From Sulfurovum sp. (GTDB lineage Bacteria > Campylobacterota > Campylobacteria > Campylobacterales > Sulfurovaceae): a DNA stretch of 38,115 bases. The notes below the pieces were generated by a model. That model was not told where the DNA came from and ran no database searches. It saw nothing but the letters and a program-made list of their open reading frames with translations. The position numbers were made by a program, and so were the translations under genes. Positions 24,746-33,303 of this stretch are shown piece after piece. The stretch is from positions 1 through 38,115 of the forward strand of contig JANTHR010000013.1 in the NCBI GenBank assembly GCA_024762315.1. The letters are read 5' to 3'. Numbering within the stretch: position 1 is the first letter of the stretch; every line of letters starts with the position of its first letter.

Positions 24746-25525
24746 ATGAAACAAATATTGATCACCAATGATGACGGTTTTGAGTCCAAAGGACTTCTTG
24801 CCCTTGTTGAAGCGCTCAAACCTCTAGGACATGTTACGATAGTAGCGCCAACTTTAGAGAAATCTGCATGTGGGCACTCTCTGACACTTACCAAGCCGTT
24901 ACATTTTGTACATCTGGAAGAAAATTTTTATAAACTTGATGACGGTACCCCTTCAGACTGTATCTTCCTTTCTCTTAACAAGCTTTTTTCCAAAGAGAAA
25001 AGACCGGACATTGTTATTTCCGGTATCAATATCGGCTCAAATATGGGAGAAGATATCACCTATTCAGGTACAGCCTCTGCTGCTATGGAAGCTGTACTTC
25101 AGGGGATCCCGGCGATTGCCATCTCTCAAGTCTATACTGAACACGGAAAAAGTATAGACGAATATGGTTACGCTCTGGCACAGCAAAGTATTGCAACACT
25201 GGTCAAAAAGATCTTTGAAGGTGAATTTCCCCTCCCTCCACGAAAATTCCTCAATGTCAATGTTCCCCCTATCCCCGCTTCTGAATGTAAGGGATTCAAG
25301 GTAACACGCGCTGGTAACCGCCTCTATGGCCATCATGCGGAAGTACACTATAATCCAAGAGGAAAAGAATATTACTGGATAGGATTACCTGCACTTGGAT
25401 GGATGGAAACAAAAGGTCATATTACAGACTTTGAAGCGATCAATGACCACTATGTATCCATCACTCCTGTGCATCTTGACATGACCTCTTATGATGATAT
25501 AAATACTTTAGAAGAATGGCTATAA
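24746..25525 (+). CDS. surE: 5'/3'-nucleotidase SurE
   Basis: A 259-residue metal-dependent phosphatase acting on nucleoside monophosphates (and exopolyphosphate in some species). The metal site LITNDDGFESKG is at residues 4-15; NIGSNMGEDITYSGTA and FLNVNVPPIP are the other family blocks. I start at the ATG at 24746 because the protein then begins MKQILITNDDG as in the family; the frame is open 39 codons further upstream but that part contains the promoter. It is 3 bp before the TcdA/ThiF-family gene, so they form an operon. Confidence 0.96.
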   Translation: MKQILITNDDGFESKGLLALVEALKPLGHVTIVAPTLEKSACGHSLTLTKPLHFVHLEENFYKLDDGTPSDCIFLSLNKLFSKEKRPDIVISGINIGSNMGEDITYSGTASAAMEAVLQGIPAIAISQVYTEHGKSIDEYGYALAQQSIATLVKKIFEGEFPLPPRKFLNVNVPPIPASECKGFKVTRAGNRLYGHHAEVHYNPRGKEYYWIGLPALGWMETKGHITDFEAINDHYVSITPVHLDMTSYDDINTLEEWL

Positions 25526-25528
25526 TAG

Positions 25529-26164
25529 ATGCGTTTTGAACGTTGCCGTATGCTCTTTGGAGAAGAGAACTTCAAGAAACTGCAAAAAGCCAAGATACTC
25601 ATCTTGGGCGTCGGCGGTGTAGGCAGCTATGCACTGGACTGTCTCTACCGTTCCGGGGTACACAACATCACGATACTTGACTATGATACTTTTGATGAGA
25701 CCAACCGGAACAGACAGATAGGCTCAGACGCTGTAGGAGAAAGTAAAATAGAAACACTTGCAAAACTCTACCCCGGCATAAAGACCATCCATCAGCAAAT
25801 GAACATGGCATGGGTAGAGAGCTTTGATTTTGATCCTTATGACATCATTATTGATGCTGCCGATACAAGCAAAGTAAAAATTGAACTGGCAAAAAAAGAG
25901 TATAAAAAGCTCATTATGTCCCTAGGCTCAGCCAAACGTTTCGAAACCGACAAAATAGAAGTAGCTTCCATCTGGAAAACACACGGTGATGCACTTGCAC
26001 GCAAAATACGCAATGAACTCAAAAAAGCCAAGTTTGACAGGAATTTTACAGTGGTATTTTCACCTGAAGAGGACAGATGTAAAGAGAAAGGCTCTTTTGT
26101 GGGAGTTACGGGTGCTTTTGGATTGACTATCTGCTCTGAAGTTATAAAGAGGATTATAAAATAA
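25529..26164 (+). CDS. ThiF/MoeB/E1-like protein, probable tRNA t6A dehydratase (TcdA-like)
   Basis: A 211-residue ATP-binding enzyme of the E1-like superfamily. It has the nucleotide loop ILGVGGVGSYALDCL, the acidic/arginine motif DYDTFDETNRNRQ, and IIDAADTSKVK. The order RFERCRMLFGEENFKKLQKAKILILG and the late GSFVGVTGAFG resemble TcdA (CsdL), which cyclises t6A in tRNA to ct6A. It lacks the zinc CxxC pairs of MoeB/ThiF, supporting the TcdA side. It is cotranscribed with surE and convergent with mscL. Confidence 0.85.
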   Translation: MRFERCRMLFGEENFKKLQKAKILILGVGGVGSYALDCLYRSGVHNITILDYDTFDETNRNRQIGSDAVGESKIETLAKLYPGIKTIHQQMNMAWVESFDFDPYDIIIDAADTSKVKIELAKKEYKKLIMSLGSAKRFETDKIEVASIWKTHGDALARKIRNELKKAKFDRNFTVVFSPEEDRCKEKGSFVGVTGAFGLTICSEVIKRIIK

Positions 26165-26170
26165 TTTTTC

Positions 26171-26196
26171 AGGGTATCGTCAAGAGACCATACCCT
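26171..26196. terminator. Hairpin between convergent tcdA-like and mscL genes
   Basis: AGGGTAT (26171-26177) pairs with ATACCCT (26190-26196); after a C-C mismatch, GTC pairs with GAC around an AAGA tetraloop. It is positioned to stop both convergent transcripts. There is no clear U tract, so strength is uncertain. Confidence 0.5.
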
Positions 26197-26204
26197 ATAT
26201 ATTC

Positions 26205-26636
26205 TTATACGTTCGTATTCCCGCAATATGGGCATTTTTTAGCATCTATAGGTATCTCCATAGCACACTCACTGCACACTTTAGTCGTCGGTGCAGCCTC
26301 TACTGCAGGCTCCTTCATTTTGTTATAAGCCTTAATGAACATGAACACAACAAATCCTAAAATGATAAATGAGATAATATCATTGATCGTTGTACCATAT
26401 TTAATTACAGGGGCACCAACCTTTTCAGCAGCAGCCAATGTATCATATGAATTACCATCCAAGGAGATGAATAATTGAGAGAAATCTACTTTCCCCATCA
26501 ACAAACCTACAGGAGGCATGATCACATTGGCAACCAGTGATTTAACCACAGTTGCAAAAGCTCCACCGAAGATGAAACCCACCGCCATATCTACCATATT
26601 TCCCGAAATGAGAAACTTCTTGAATTCTTCTAACAT
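26205..26636 (-). CDS. mscL: Large-conductance mechanosensitive channel with C-terminal zinc ribbon
   Basis: A 143-residue inner-membrane channel that opens under osmotic downshock. Family features: FKKFLISGNMVDMAVGFIFGGAF (N-terminal helix and TM1), IMPPVGLLMGKVDFSQL, and TM2 with FIILGFVVFMFIKAYNK. Instead of the usual short charged bundle, the C-terminus carries a zinc-ribbon motif: C121-S-E-C124 and C135-P-Y-C138. I start at 26636 (MLEEFKKFL), preceded by AAGGA; the longer frame adds ten residues over the ribosome site. The ribbon suggests a cytoplasmic metal- or redox-responsive cap (inference). Confidence 0.94.
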   Translation of the reverse strand: MLEEFKKFLISGNMVDMAVGFIFGGAFATVVKSLVANVIMPPVGLLMGKVDFSQLFISLDGNSYDTLAAAEKVGAPVIKYGTTINDIISFIILGFVVFMFIKAYNKMKEPAVEAAPTTKVCSECAMEIPIDAKKCPYCGNTNV

Positions 26637-26750
26637 TCTTTTTCCTTTTATTATGTTTGAGATCAAAAATTATAATATAAGAACATAGAAGAATGGCTTA
26701 GTGAAATATGAAAGCATCTTTCCAAAGATTCAGAAAGATACTTGAAGATT

Positions 26751-29700
26751 TTAGGAGAGTTTACGATTTCTTGCAGCCAGAAGCGTCAAGAGTACAAGCC
26801 CTGCTATACCGTAATATACCCACATAGGAATGGGTACGGGATCCCCTGCCGCATAGGAGTGCAATCCGGAGAGATAATAGTTCACTCCAAAATACGTCAT
26901 AAGTACTGAAGAGTATGCCCATACAGAAGCTACATTGAAAACAAAATTAGACTTAAGTGCAGGGATAAATCTCAAATGCAGCACTGTAGCATAAATAAGG
27001 ATAGTCACTGCTGCCCATGTCTCTTTTGAATCCCAGCCCCAATAGCGTCCCCAACTTTCATTTGCCCACACTCCACCGAGAAAATTTCCGATCGTTAACA
27101 GAAACAGCCCGATAATAAGCGCCATTTCTGCAAGGTTGGTCAATTCTTTAATGGAACGGTCAATGTTTTTATGTCCTTTTTTACTTCTCATGATATACAG
27201 GATAAGAACCAGTAAAGAAAGGATGGACCCCAGTCCGAGGAATCCGTCTCCGGAGATAATGGTCGCCACATGGATCATCAGCCAGTATGATTTAAGTACC
27301 GGCACAAGGTTGGTGATCTCCGGGTTGATGAAATTCATATGTGCCACACCCATCGTAATACCGGCGAGGATCGCTGTACCTGCCAGAGCAAACGGTGACT
27401 TTCTTGCCAGAACGATCCCCGCAAATACCGTTGCTGCTGCAATAAATACAATAGACTCATAGGCATTGGACCACGGGGCATGCCCCGCAATATACCATCT
27501 GATACCCAACCCTGTGATATGCAGTGCAAATCCTATCAGTAAAATAGTCCATGACAGACGCATGATCCACTTCATAGAGAAAGCCGGTTTCACCACGTGA
27601 ATAAAGGCAAAAATGAGTAACACTAATCCCATAAGAAGATAAAGCGGTACAAGTTTGCCAAAAAGTCCAAGCTTGTTATACCAGATCTCCATCTCTATGT
27701 GTTTTGGTGTTGGAAGTACAGCGGCTCCGTAGGTTTTTTGAAATTTTTGTATACCCCTCAGGGCAAGATCCGCATTTTTCCAGTTTCCTGTTTTTAATCC
27801 CTGCCCTACCATCATAAAATAGGCAGATATACTCATCTTGACATTTTGGGCATCTTTTGGAGTAAAGGCTTTTATCGCATCCATTGGTGCGAACCATTTG
27901 TTATTTTTCTCATTTGGCTTCGGATAGATACGCATCAGGCTTCCCTGATACGCCATATAAGAGACATTGACCCTTTCATCCACTTTTATAAGCTCTTTAT
28001 CATATTGTGTTTTTTCAAGCGGTTTTTTTCTACTTGCATCAGAAACAGCCTTGAATATTTTGTAACTGTTATCCTTTTTACTGAAAAAGTCTGTAAATCT
28101 TGCAAATTTCGTATCTTCAGGCAAACCAAGATCAAGGGCTATTTTCTTATGCCCTATTTTGATCATAGGAATATTCTGATAAAGCTCAGGCTGCAGGATC
28201 ATACCTAATAACATCTGTGTCGGTTCCAGCCCGAAGAAAGAAGATTTTCCTGTGATCTTGGCGATCACATCGTGCGCTACGGTATCCATGGGCTTCATAC
28301 GTCCCTGGTGGTCCTGTACAGCGAGCATTCCAAATTTATGTGCATGTTCTGCGTCATAGGCTTGCATCTGTTTTTGCACTTCAGTATTGATCTGTGGCAT
28401 TGCAGCTTGGGTAGTTTGAGGAGCAAATGCCCATAGTACAAAAAGAAATGCTATAGCAGTATCTCCCTGCAGTTTTCTTGCACCCTTAAGTAGTTTTTGA
28501 AACCTTCCGCTTGGAATGAACAGACTCCAAAGCATCCCCAGTCCCATAAGCAGATAGGCGATATATGTCGGTAACGTACCGGGGTCATGATTGACAGAGA
28601 GTACCGTTCCTTTCTCATCCGGATCATAAGAGGATTGGAAAAAGCGGTAATTTCTATGGTCCAATATATGGTTCATGTATATCCTGTACGGCATAGTGAC
28701 ATTTTTCTCTTTATCAATAAGCACCACCTCACTGGCATAGGAAGCCGGAGTCATAGAACCCGGATAACGCTCCAATTGAAAATCTTTGAGTTTAATAGAA
28801 AAAGGAAGCTCTATTACTTTTGCACCGATACGAAGCTGTAACTCTACACCATTCAAAGTGATTTTTTTCAGATCACCGGTCTGTCCTTTTCTTGGTTTGC
28901 AGGTTACGATTTGACTTTTGTCTCCTACACTTACCTTAAGCTGTATGAACTCTGGTTGCCCCGGTTGTGTTTTAAGGTCATGCGAAACAGTCTTTAAACG
29001 GGCTTTTTCGTGTACTGCTTTTAGAACAACTGCATTATTCCCAAAACGGTACAGTGTTCTCTTGCTTAAATTATTATCTCCTGCTGCAAGCTCTGCACTC
29101 TTTCTTGTATCCATTTTAAATGTTTTCAGAACAAACGGGAAATGTACTTTTAAAGCATTACTCTGACCGGTAATTTCAAAGGTCGGTTTATCTGTCGGAA
29201 TTGTTTTGCTATTGTAAGCAATGTAAAAATTGCCAAAATCCTTGATACTCCCCGGTTCAAAAAAGTACATTTTTCCTTGTCCCCCTGCTGAGACTTTTAA
29301 CTCCAACACTGTTTTTCCATTGGGATCATAGGCGATCTCTTCATGGGCTGTAGGCATATATTTTACCAAGGAGAGATGTACTGTTTTCTCACCTACTTTA
29401 AGAGTTTCAGAGAGGCTGTTGGATGTCATGGTTGAAAAATAGAGTGGTTTTTCCAAAGAGGCATTTTCATCTTTATATCTTGCGAACAATTGCAGTGTTT
29501 TGACATCCGAGACCATTAGATTCGTCTCCTGTCCCTCTCTGATATGCATGATCCCCTCATACCCAAAGTAACGTGTAATAAGGGCTCCCAATGCAACCAA
29601 TACAAAAGCAAAATGAAAAAGAAAAACAGGAAATTTTGTTTTATAGCTTTTGTATTTAATGATCTGGTAAAGTAAAATAGCTATAAAGTAAGCCAGAAAG

Positions 29701-29846
29701 AATTCAAACCATTTCGCTTTATAGATGAGTGCCCTGGCTGTTTGTGTACCATAATCATTCTCAATAAATGTTGCCGTACCGATCAAAACTCCAAAAAGAA
29801 ACAGCATCAAGACTGCCATTTTCATGGATAAAATATGTTTTAACAT
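26751..29846 (-). CDS. ccsBA: Fused cytochrome c synthase CcsBA (ResB/ResC)
   Basis: A 1031-residue membrane protein of cytochrome c maturation system II. It exports haem and attaches it to CxxCH motifs of apocytochromes on the outer face of the membrane. The N-terminal part is ResB/CcsB (TM segments near 10-30, 55-95, then a large periplasmic domain). The C-terminal part is CcsA, with the WWD haem-binding motif WGRYWGWDSKETWAA and conserved histidines such as MIHVATIISGD. Such fusions are typical of Campylobacterota. It implies that the organism uses c-type cytochromes in respiration. A TATAAT at 29881-29886 (minus strand) is a likely -10. Confidence 0.95.
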   Translation of the reverse strand: MLKHILSMKMAVLMLFLFGVLIGTATFIENDYGTQTARALIYKAKWFEFFLAYFIAILLYQIIKYKSYKTKFPVFLFHFAFVLVALGALITRYFGYEGIMHIREGQETNLMVSDVKTLQLFARYKDENASLEKPLYFSTMTSNSLSETLKVGEKTVHLSLVKYMPTAHEEIAYDPNGKTVLELKVSAGGQGKMYFFEPGSIKDFGNFYIAYNSKTIPTDKPTFEITGQSNALKVHFPFVLKTFKMDTRKSAELAAGDNNLSKRTLYRFGNNAVVLKAVHEKARLKTVSHDLKTQPGQPEFIQLKVSVGDKSQIVTCKPRKGQTGDLKKITLNGVELQLRIGAKVIELPFSIKLKDFQLERYPGSMTPASYASEVVLIDKEKNVTMPYRIYMNHILDHRNYRFFQSSYDPDEKGTVLSVNHDPGTLPTYIAYLLMGLGMLWSLFIPSGRFQKLLKGARKLQGDTAIAFLFVLWAFAPQTTQAAMPQINTEVQKQMQAYDAEHAHKFGMLAVQDHQGRMKPMDTVAHDVIAKITGKSSFFGLEPTQMLLGMILQPELYQNIPMIKIGHKKIALDLGLPEDTKFARFTDFFSKKDNSYKIFKAVSDASRKKPLEKTQYDKELIKVDERVNVSYMAYQGSLMRIYPKPNEKNNKWFAPMDAIKAFTPKDAQNVKMSISAYFMMVGQGLKTGNWKNADLALRGIQKFQKTYGAAVLPTPKHIEMEIWYNKLGLFGKLVPLYLLMGLVLLIFAFIHVVKPAFSMKWIMRLSWTILLIGFALHITGLGIRWYIAGHAPWSNAYESIVFIAAATVFAGIVLARKSPFALAGTAILAGITMGVAHMNFINPEITNLVPVLKSYWLMIHVATIISGDGFLGLGSILSLLVLILYIMRSKKGHKNIDRSIKELTNLAEMALIIGLFLLTIGNFLGGVWANESWGRYWGWDSKETWAAVTILIYATVLHLRFIPALKSNFVFNVASVWAYSSVLMTYFGVNYYLSGLHSYAAGDPVPIPMWVYYGIAGLVLLTLLAARNRKLS

Positions 29847-29956
29847 GGTTTAAAACCCTTCTGTATAGTAATAGGAAGCGATTATAGCCCATGTTTGCTA
29901 ACGAAATGTTAATTTGGGTATTTTAACGAAAGCCTATGGGACTTTTTAGGGTTTTG

Positions 29957-32764
29957 TTACTTCAACTCACCCCAACTGTCCCCGACACTTACAGAACATT
30001 CTAAAGGCACATCAAGTTCCATGATATTTTCCATTGTGTAGGCGAAGCGTTTGCTTATCTCTTCCACTTTCTCATTTTTTATCTCAAATATCAGTTCATC
30101 GTGTATCTGTAAAAGCATGTGAGCATCAAGCTTTTCATCCTGTATCATACCGTCTATCTCGTTCATAGAGAGCTTTATTAGATCGGCTGCAGAGCCCTGG
30201 AATACCGTATTGACAGATTCGCGCATGAAGGCAGCTTTTTGCATACCGTTGGCATTGTCATAGTCGAAGATACGTCTTCTTTTCAGTATGGTCTCCACAT
30301 AGCCGTCTATCTTAACACGTTCCTGTATGCTTTCGAGAAAGTGCTTCACCGTTGGGAAAGAAGCAAAGTAATTGGCAATGATCTCTTTAGCCTCACTTGA
30401 ACCGATACCCAACTCATCAGAGAGTTTTTTAGGACCCATGCCGTAAAGCAGACCGAAGTTCACAGACTTAGCAAAGTTTCGTTTCTCTCTTGCCTGATCT
30501 TCACCAAAAAGCTTGATGGCCGTGGCCATATGGATATCAATATTATTGTTAAATGCTTCCATTAGCGCTGCATCTTTTGAAAAATGTGCAAGCAGACGAA
30601 GTTCGATCTGGGAATAGTCTATCCCGACGAGTTTATAGCCCTCTTTTGCCACAAAAGCCTCTCTTACAGAACGGCCCAGTTTTGAGCGGACCGGGATATT
30701 TTGAAGGTTCGGGTCTTTAGAGCTCAAACGCCCTGTTGCCGTCCCTGTCTGAAGGAACGAAGTATAGATACGGCTTAGCGGATCTTTTTTAGCCAGCTTC
30801 AGCAAAGGCTCGACGTAAGTCGAGAGTATTTTCTGATATTCACGATATTCCAGTATTTTCTCAATAATGGGATGTTCGCCTTTGAGTGATTTAAGTACGG
30901 CTTCATTGGTACTGTACCCTGTCTTTGTTTTCTTACCGCCTTTAAGTCCAAGCTGTTGAAAAAGTACCACACCCAGCTGCTGCGTAGACTTGATATTGAA
31001 TTCACTCCCGCTCAGCTCATATATCTCCTGTGTCAACCTTGTCAGATCTTCGCTTAATGTTTTTTGCAAAGTTTGCAATTGTGACTGATCTGCTTTTATT
31101 CCCAGACGCTCCATTCGGACAAGCACATTGATGAACGGATACTCTACATCTTGTGCTTCTTTTAAAAGGTGGGCCAAAGAAGAGAGTTCCATCTTCTTTT
31201 TGATCGCAGCATAGAGCAGATAGGTCATCCAGGCATCTTCTGCCGCATAGAAGGTCGCATCCTCTATGGATACTGCAGAGAAATCCTCTCCTTTTTTAAC
31301 CATCTCCTTAAAGGGCTTCATATCGTACTTGAAGAATTTCTTTGCCAAAGCATCAAGCCCTACTTTGCTTCCGGGATCACTTAACCATGCCATGATCATC
31401 GTATCGGCATAAGGCGTGATCTCTTCAAAGCCATATTGATTATAGAGCAAAGAGAGATCAAATTTCAAATTTTGTCCTACCGTCTTGTGTGCTAACAGTT
31501 TTTTAAGTGCATCAAGTGCATCTTTAAGATCAATTTGATCTTCTACCCCCAGATAATTATGACCTATAGGCACATAGTAGGCTCTGTCTGCAGCTGTACA
31601 GAAACTAAACCCTACCATCTTTGCTATTTTCGTATCCAAGCCTGTAGTTTCAGTATCAAAAGCAATGATCGAGTCTTTCTCTATACCATCTATGATATTA
31701 TCGAGCTTCTCTTTGGTATCCAATGTGATAGCCTCAAAAGTCAGCACAGGATCCTTGGGTCTAGGTTTGGCTTTTTCATGGCATGATGCTTCACCCTGCA
31801 CTACCTGAGCTTTTTGGATGGCTCTTTTCATCTCATATTTTTCAAACTCTTCAAGCAGACAACTCAAGTAGTTCTTGTCTTCAAACACAAAACTCTGCAG
31901 ATCAAGATCTGTAAAAACATCATCTCTCATACGGACCAGATCACGTGACAGGAAAGCACTCTCTTTGCCCTCCAGCAGGAGTTTTTGGATACGCGGTGTC
32001 CCGCATTTTTCTATGTTGGCATAAATGTTCTCTAACGTATGAAACTCATTAATGAGCTTTGCTGCCCCCTTTACCCCTATACCTTTCACTCCGGGCACGT
32101 TATCTGAACTGTCTCCAACAAGGGCTTGAAAATCCACAAAATCTTTAGGGTTCACACCGAACTTCTCGACACAGGCCTCTTCATCGACTTCTTTTCTTTT
32201 AACAGAGTCATACATGACCACCTTTTCATCGTCTATTAATTGATAAAGATCCTTGTCATGAGACACGATACGTACTTTCATTCCCTGCTCTTTGGCGATC
32301 CTTGTAACCGTTGTGATCACATCATCTGCCTCAAAACCTTCACGTGACAGATTTGCAAATCCCATCTGCTCCACCCATTTTATAGCAACAGGAAGCTGCT
32401 TGGTCAGATCCTCCGGCGGTGCCTCCCGATTAGCTTTGTATTCCGGATAGATCTCATTACGAAATGTTTTCCCTTTACTGTCGAGCGCAAAAACGAGGTA
32501 GTCTGTACTATGGTCACGACGCAAAGAGTCTACAAGGTTGATAAAACCTGTTAACAGTCCTGTCGGAAACCCCTCTGAATTGCGTAATGGAGGCAGTGCA
32601 AAATAAGAGCGAAAAAAGAAGCCGAATGTATCAATAATAGTGATTGTTTTCAATGAAGAGCCTGTTTTTTTATTTATTTTAACCAAATCTGAGTTAGAGT
32701 CCGGTGCATGATTAAGCATCGATATAGAATTAGAAAATATCTTTATTATATCTTTCTCTGACAT
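29957..32764 (-). CDS. polA: DNA polymerase I
   Basis: Up to 935 residues. The 5'-3' exonuclease domain starts at ITIIDTFGFFFRSYF and includes EGFEADDVI and VGDSSDNVPGVKGIG. The 3'-5' proofreading domain is intact (FDTETTGLD, NLKFDLSLLY, and YAAEDAW). The polymerase domain has motif A GIDYSQIELR, motif B RNFAKSVNFGLLYGMG and motif C QIHDELIFE. It works in repair and Okazaki-fragment processing. The ATG at 32764 gives 38 unusual polar residues before the family start and has no clear ribosome site; a TTG at 32650 (then KTITIIDTFG) would give 897 residues. Which is used is open. Confidence 0.96.
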   Translation of the reverse strand: MSEKDIIKIFSNSISMLNHAPDSNSDLVKINKKTGSSLKTITIIDTFGFFFRSYFALPPLRNSEGFPTGLLTGFINLVDSLRRDHSTDYLVFALDSKGKTFRNEIYPEYKANREAPPEDLTKQLPVAIKWVEQMGFANLSREGFEADDVITTVTRIAKEQGMKVRIVSHDKDLYQLIDDEKVVMYDSVKRKEVDEEACVEKFGVNPKDFVDFQALVGDSSDNVPGVKGIGVKGAAKLINEFHTLENIYANIEKCGTPRIQKLLLEGKESAFLSRDLVRMRDDVFTDLDLQSFVFEDKNYLSCLLEEFEKYEMKRAIQKAQVVQGEASCHEKAKPRPKDPVLTFEAITLDTKEKLDNIIDGIEKDSIIAFDTETTGLDTKIAKMVGFSFCTAADRAYYVPIGHNYLGVEDQIDLKDALDALKKLLAHKTVGQNLKFDLSLLYNQYGFEEITPYADTMIMAWLSDPGSKVGLDALAKKFFKYDMKPFKEMVKKGEDFSAVSIEDATFYAAEDAWMTYLLYAAIKKKMELSSLAHLLKEAQDVEYPFINVLVRMERLGIKADQSQLQTLQKTLSEDLTRLTQEIYELSGSEFNIKSTQQLGVVLFQQLGLKGGKKTKTGYSTNEAVLKSLKGEHPIIEKILEYREYQKILSTYVEPLLKLAKKDPLSRIYTSFLQTGTATGRLSSKDPNLQNIPVRSKLGRSVREAFVAKEGYKLVGIDYSQIELRLLAHFSKDAALMEAFNNNIDIHMATAIKLFGEDQAREKRNFAKSVNFGLLYGMGPKKLSDELGIGSSEAKEIIANYFASFPTVKHFLESIQERVKIDGYVETILKRRRIFDYDNANGMQKAAFMRESVNTVFQGSAADLIKLSMNEIDGMIQDEKLDAHMLLQIHDELIFEIKNEKVEEISKRFAYTMENIMELDVPLECSVSVGDSWGELK

Positions 32765-32782
32765 TTTTTGACATTTTTATTG

Positions 32783-32788
32783 TATAAT
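32783..32788 (+). promoter_or_regulatory. -10 box for the riboswitch transcript
   Basis: A consensus TATAAT at 32783-32788 places the transcription start near 32795, right at the 5' edge of the riboswitch. The -35 is weak; CTGACA at 32758-32763 is 19 bp away. A nearer TTGACA (32768-32773) is only 9 bp away and is not a usable -35. Confidence 0.6.
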
Positions 32789-32794
32789 TCAAAT

Positions 32795-32870
32795 AACTTA
32801 GAAAGCCAAACTATCTGCAAAGATAGGACGGAAAGCTACGGATCTCTTGTAAGACCGCCGGGTTACATAA
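32795..32870 (+). promoter_or_regulatory. c-di-GMP-I (GEMM-I) riboswitch
   Basis: The plus-strand RNA fits the c-di-GMP-I aptamer. GCC-AAAC (32805-32811) leads into a hairpin CTATCT / GCAA tetraloop / AGATAG (32811-32826). It is followed by GACGGAAAGCTACGG (32827-32841), the near-universal core (usually GACGCAAAGCCACGG), then a second stem CGG-UCU / AGA-CCG with a short loop, and finally CCGGGTTAC (32858-32866). Against the Vibrio Vc2 numbering recalled from its structure, the ligand-contacting G20 (32805) and the intercalating A47 (32832) are kept. The 21/46 pair is swapped from G-C to C-G (32806/32831), a compensated change. No terminator hairpin follows before the ribosome site, so control of translation is likely. 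Confidence 0.88.
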
Positions 32871-32912
32871 ATACTTAAAATATATTAAAGTTTAGATAAA
32901 CGAGGAAGATTT

Positions 32913-33296
32913 ATGCTGGATCCCCAGAAGATAAGTACAGAGAACATTAACTATACCATAGAAAAAAAACAGAGTAAATCAGCAAAAAAATTCACTGAAA
33001 AAGAAGTGACATTTGATGATGCTCCTCTTTTTTTCCCGGAAGGTTTTGAAAAAATATTTCTAGTGATTTATTTTATTTCACTTCCTTACATTGCCGGGCT
33101 TCTTTTTCTTTTTTTCTATGTTGCAGAAGGCAAGAAAGAGTTATTCCTCTCCCTCAATGAAGAGTCTTCTTTCATTCTGACCTGGGCTATTGGTTACGAG
33201 ATCCTTGCTACATTGGCGATTCTATACATCGTTAAGAGTGCTATTTCTTTTTCAAAAAACCTGCATAACAGAAACAAAAAATTTCAGCGTCCATAG
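32913..33296 (+). CDS. Two-TM membrane protein of unknown function under the c-di-GMP riboswitch
   Basis: A 127-residue protein without a recognised domain. The first 47 residues are polar and lysine-rich (cytoplasmic by charge). Two hydrophobic segments follow at about 48-70 (IFLVIYFISLPYIAGLLFLFF) and 86-108 (FILTWAIGYEILATLAILYIV), then a basic tail (NLHNRNKKFQRP). GAGGAAG lies ahead of the ATG. It is the only plus-strand gene between polA and uvrA and its stop lies 7 bp from the convergent uvrA stop, so the riboswitch controls just this gene. A role in biofilm, motility or surface attachment would follow from c-di-GMP control, but is only inference. Confidence 0.8.
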   Translation: MLDPQKISTENINYTIEKKQSKSAKKFTEKEVTFDDAPLFFPEGFEKIFLVIYFISLPYIAGLLFLFFYVAEGKKELFLSLNEESSFILTWAIGYEILATLAILYIVKSAISFSKNLHNRNKKFQRP

Positions 33297-33303
33297 AAAG
33301 TCA

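Noticed and set aside
32768-32788. TTGACA at 32768 as the -35 of the riboswitch promoter
   Set aside because: The spacing to TATAAT is only 9 bp, too short for sigma-70 recognition.
32795-32870. cGAMP-type (GEMM-Ib) reading of the riboswitch
   Set aside because: That variant replaces the G20-equivalent with A; here position 32805 is G, so c-di-GMP is the better prediction.
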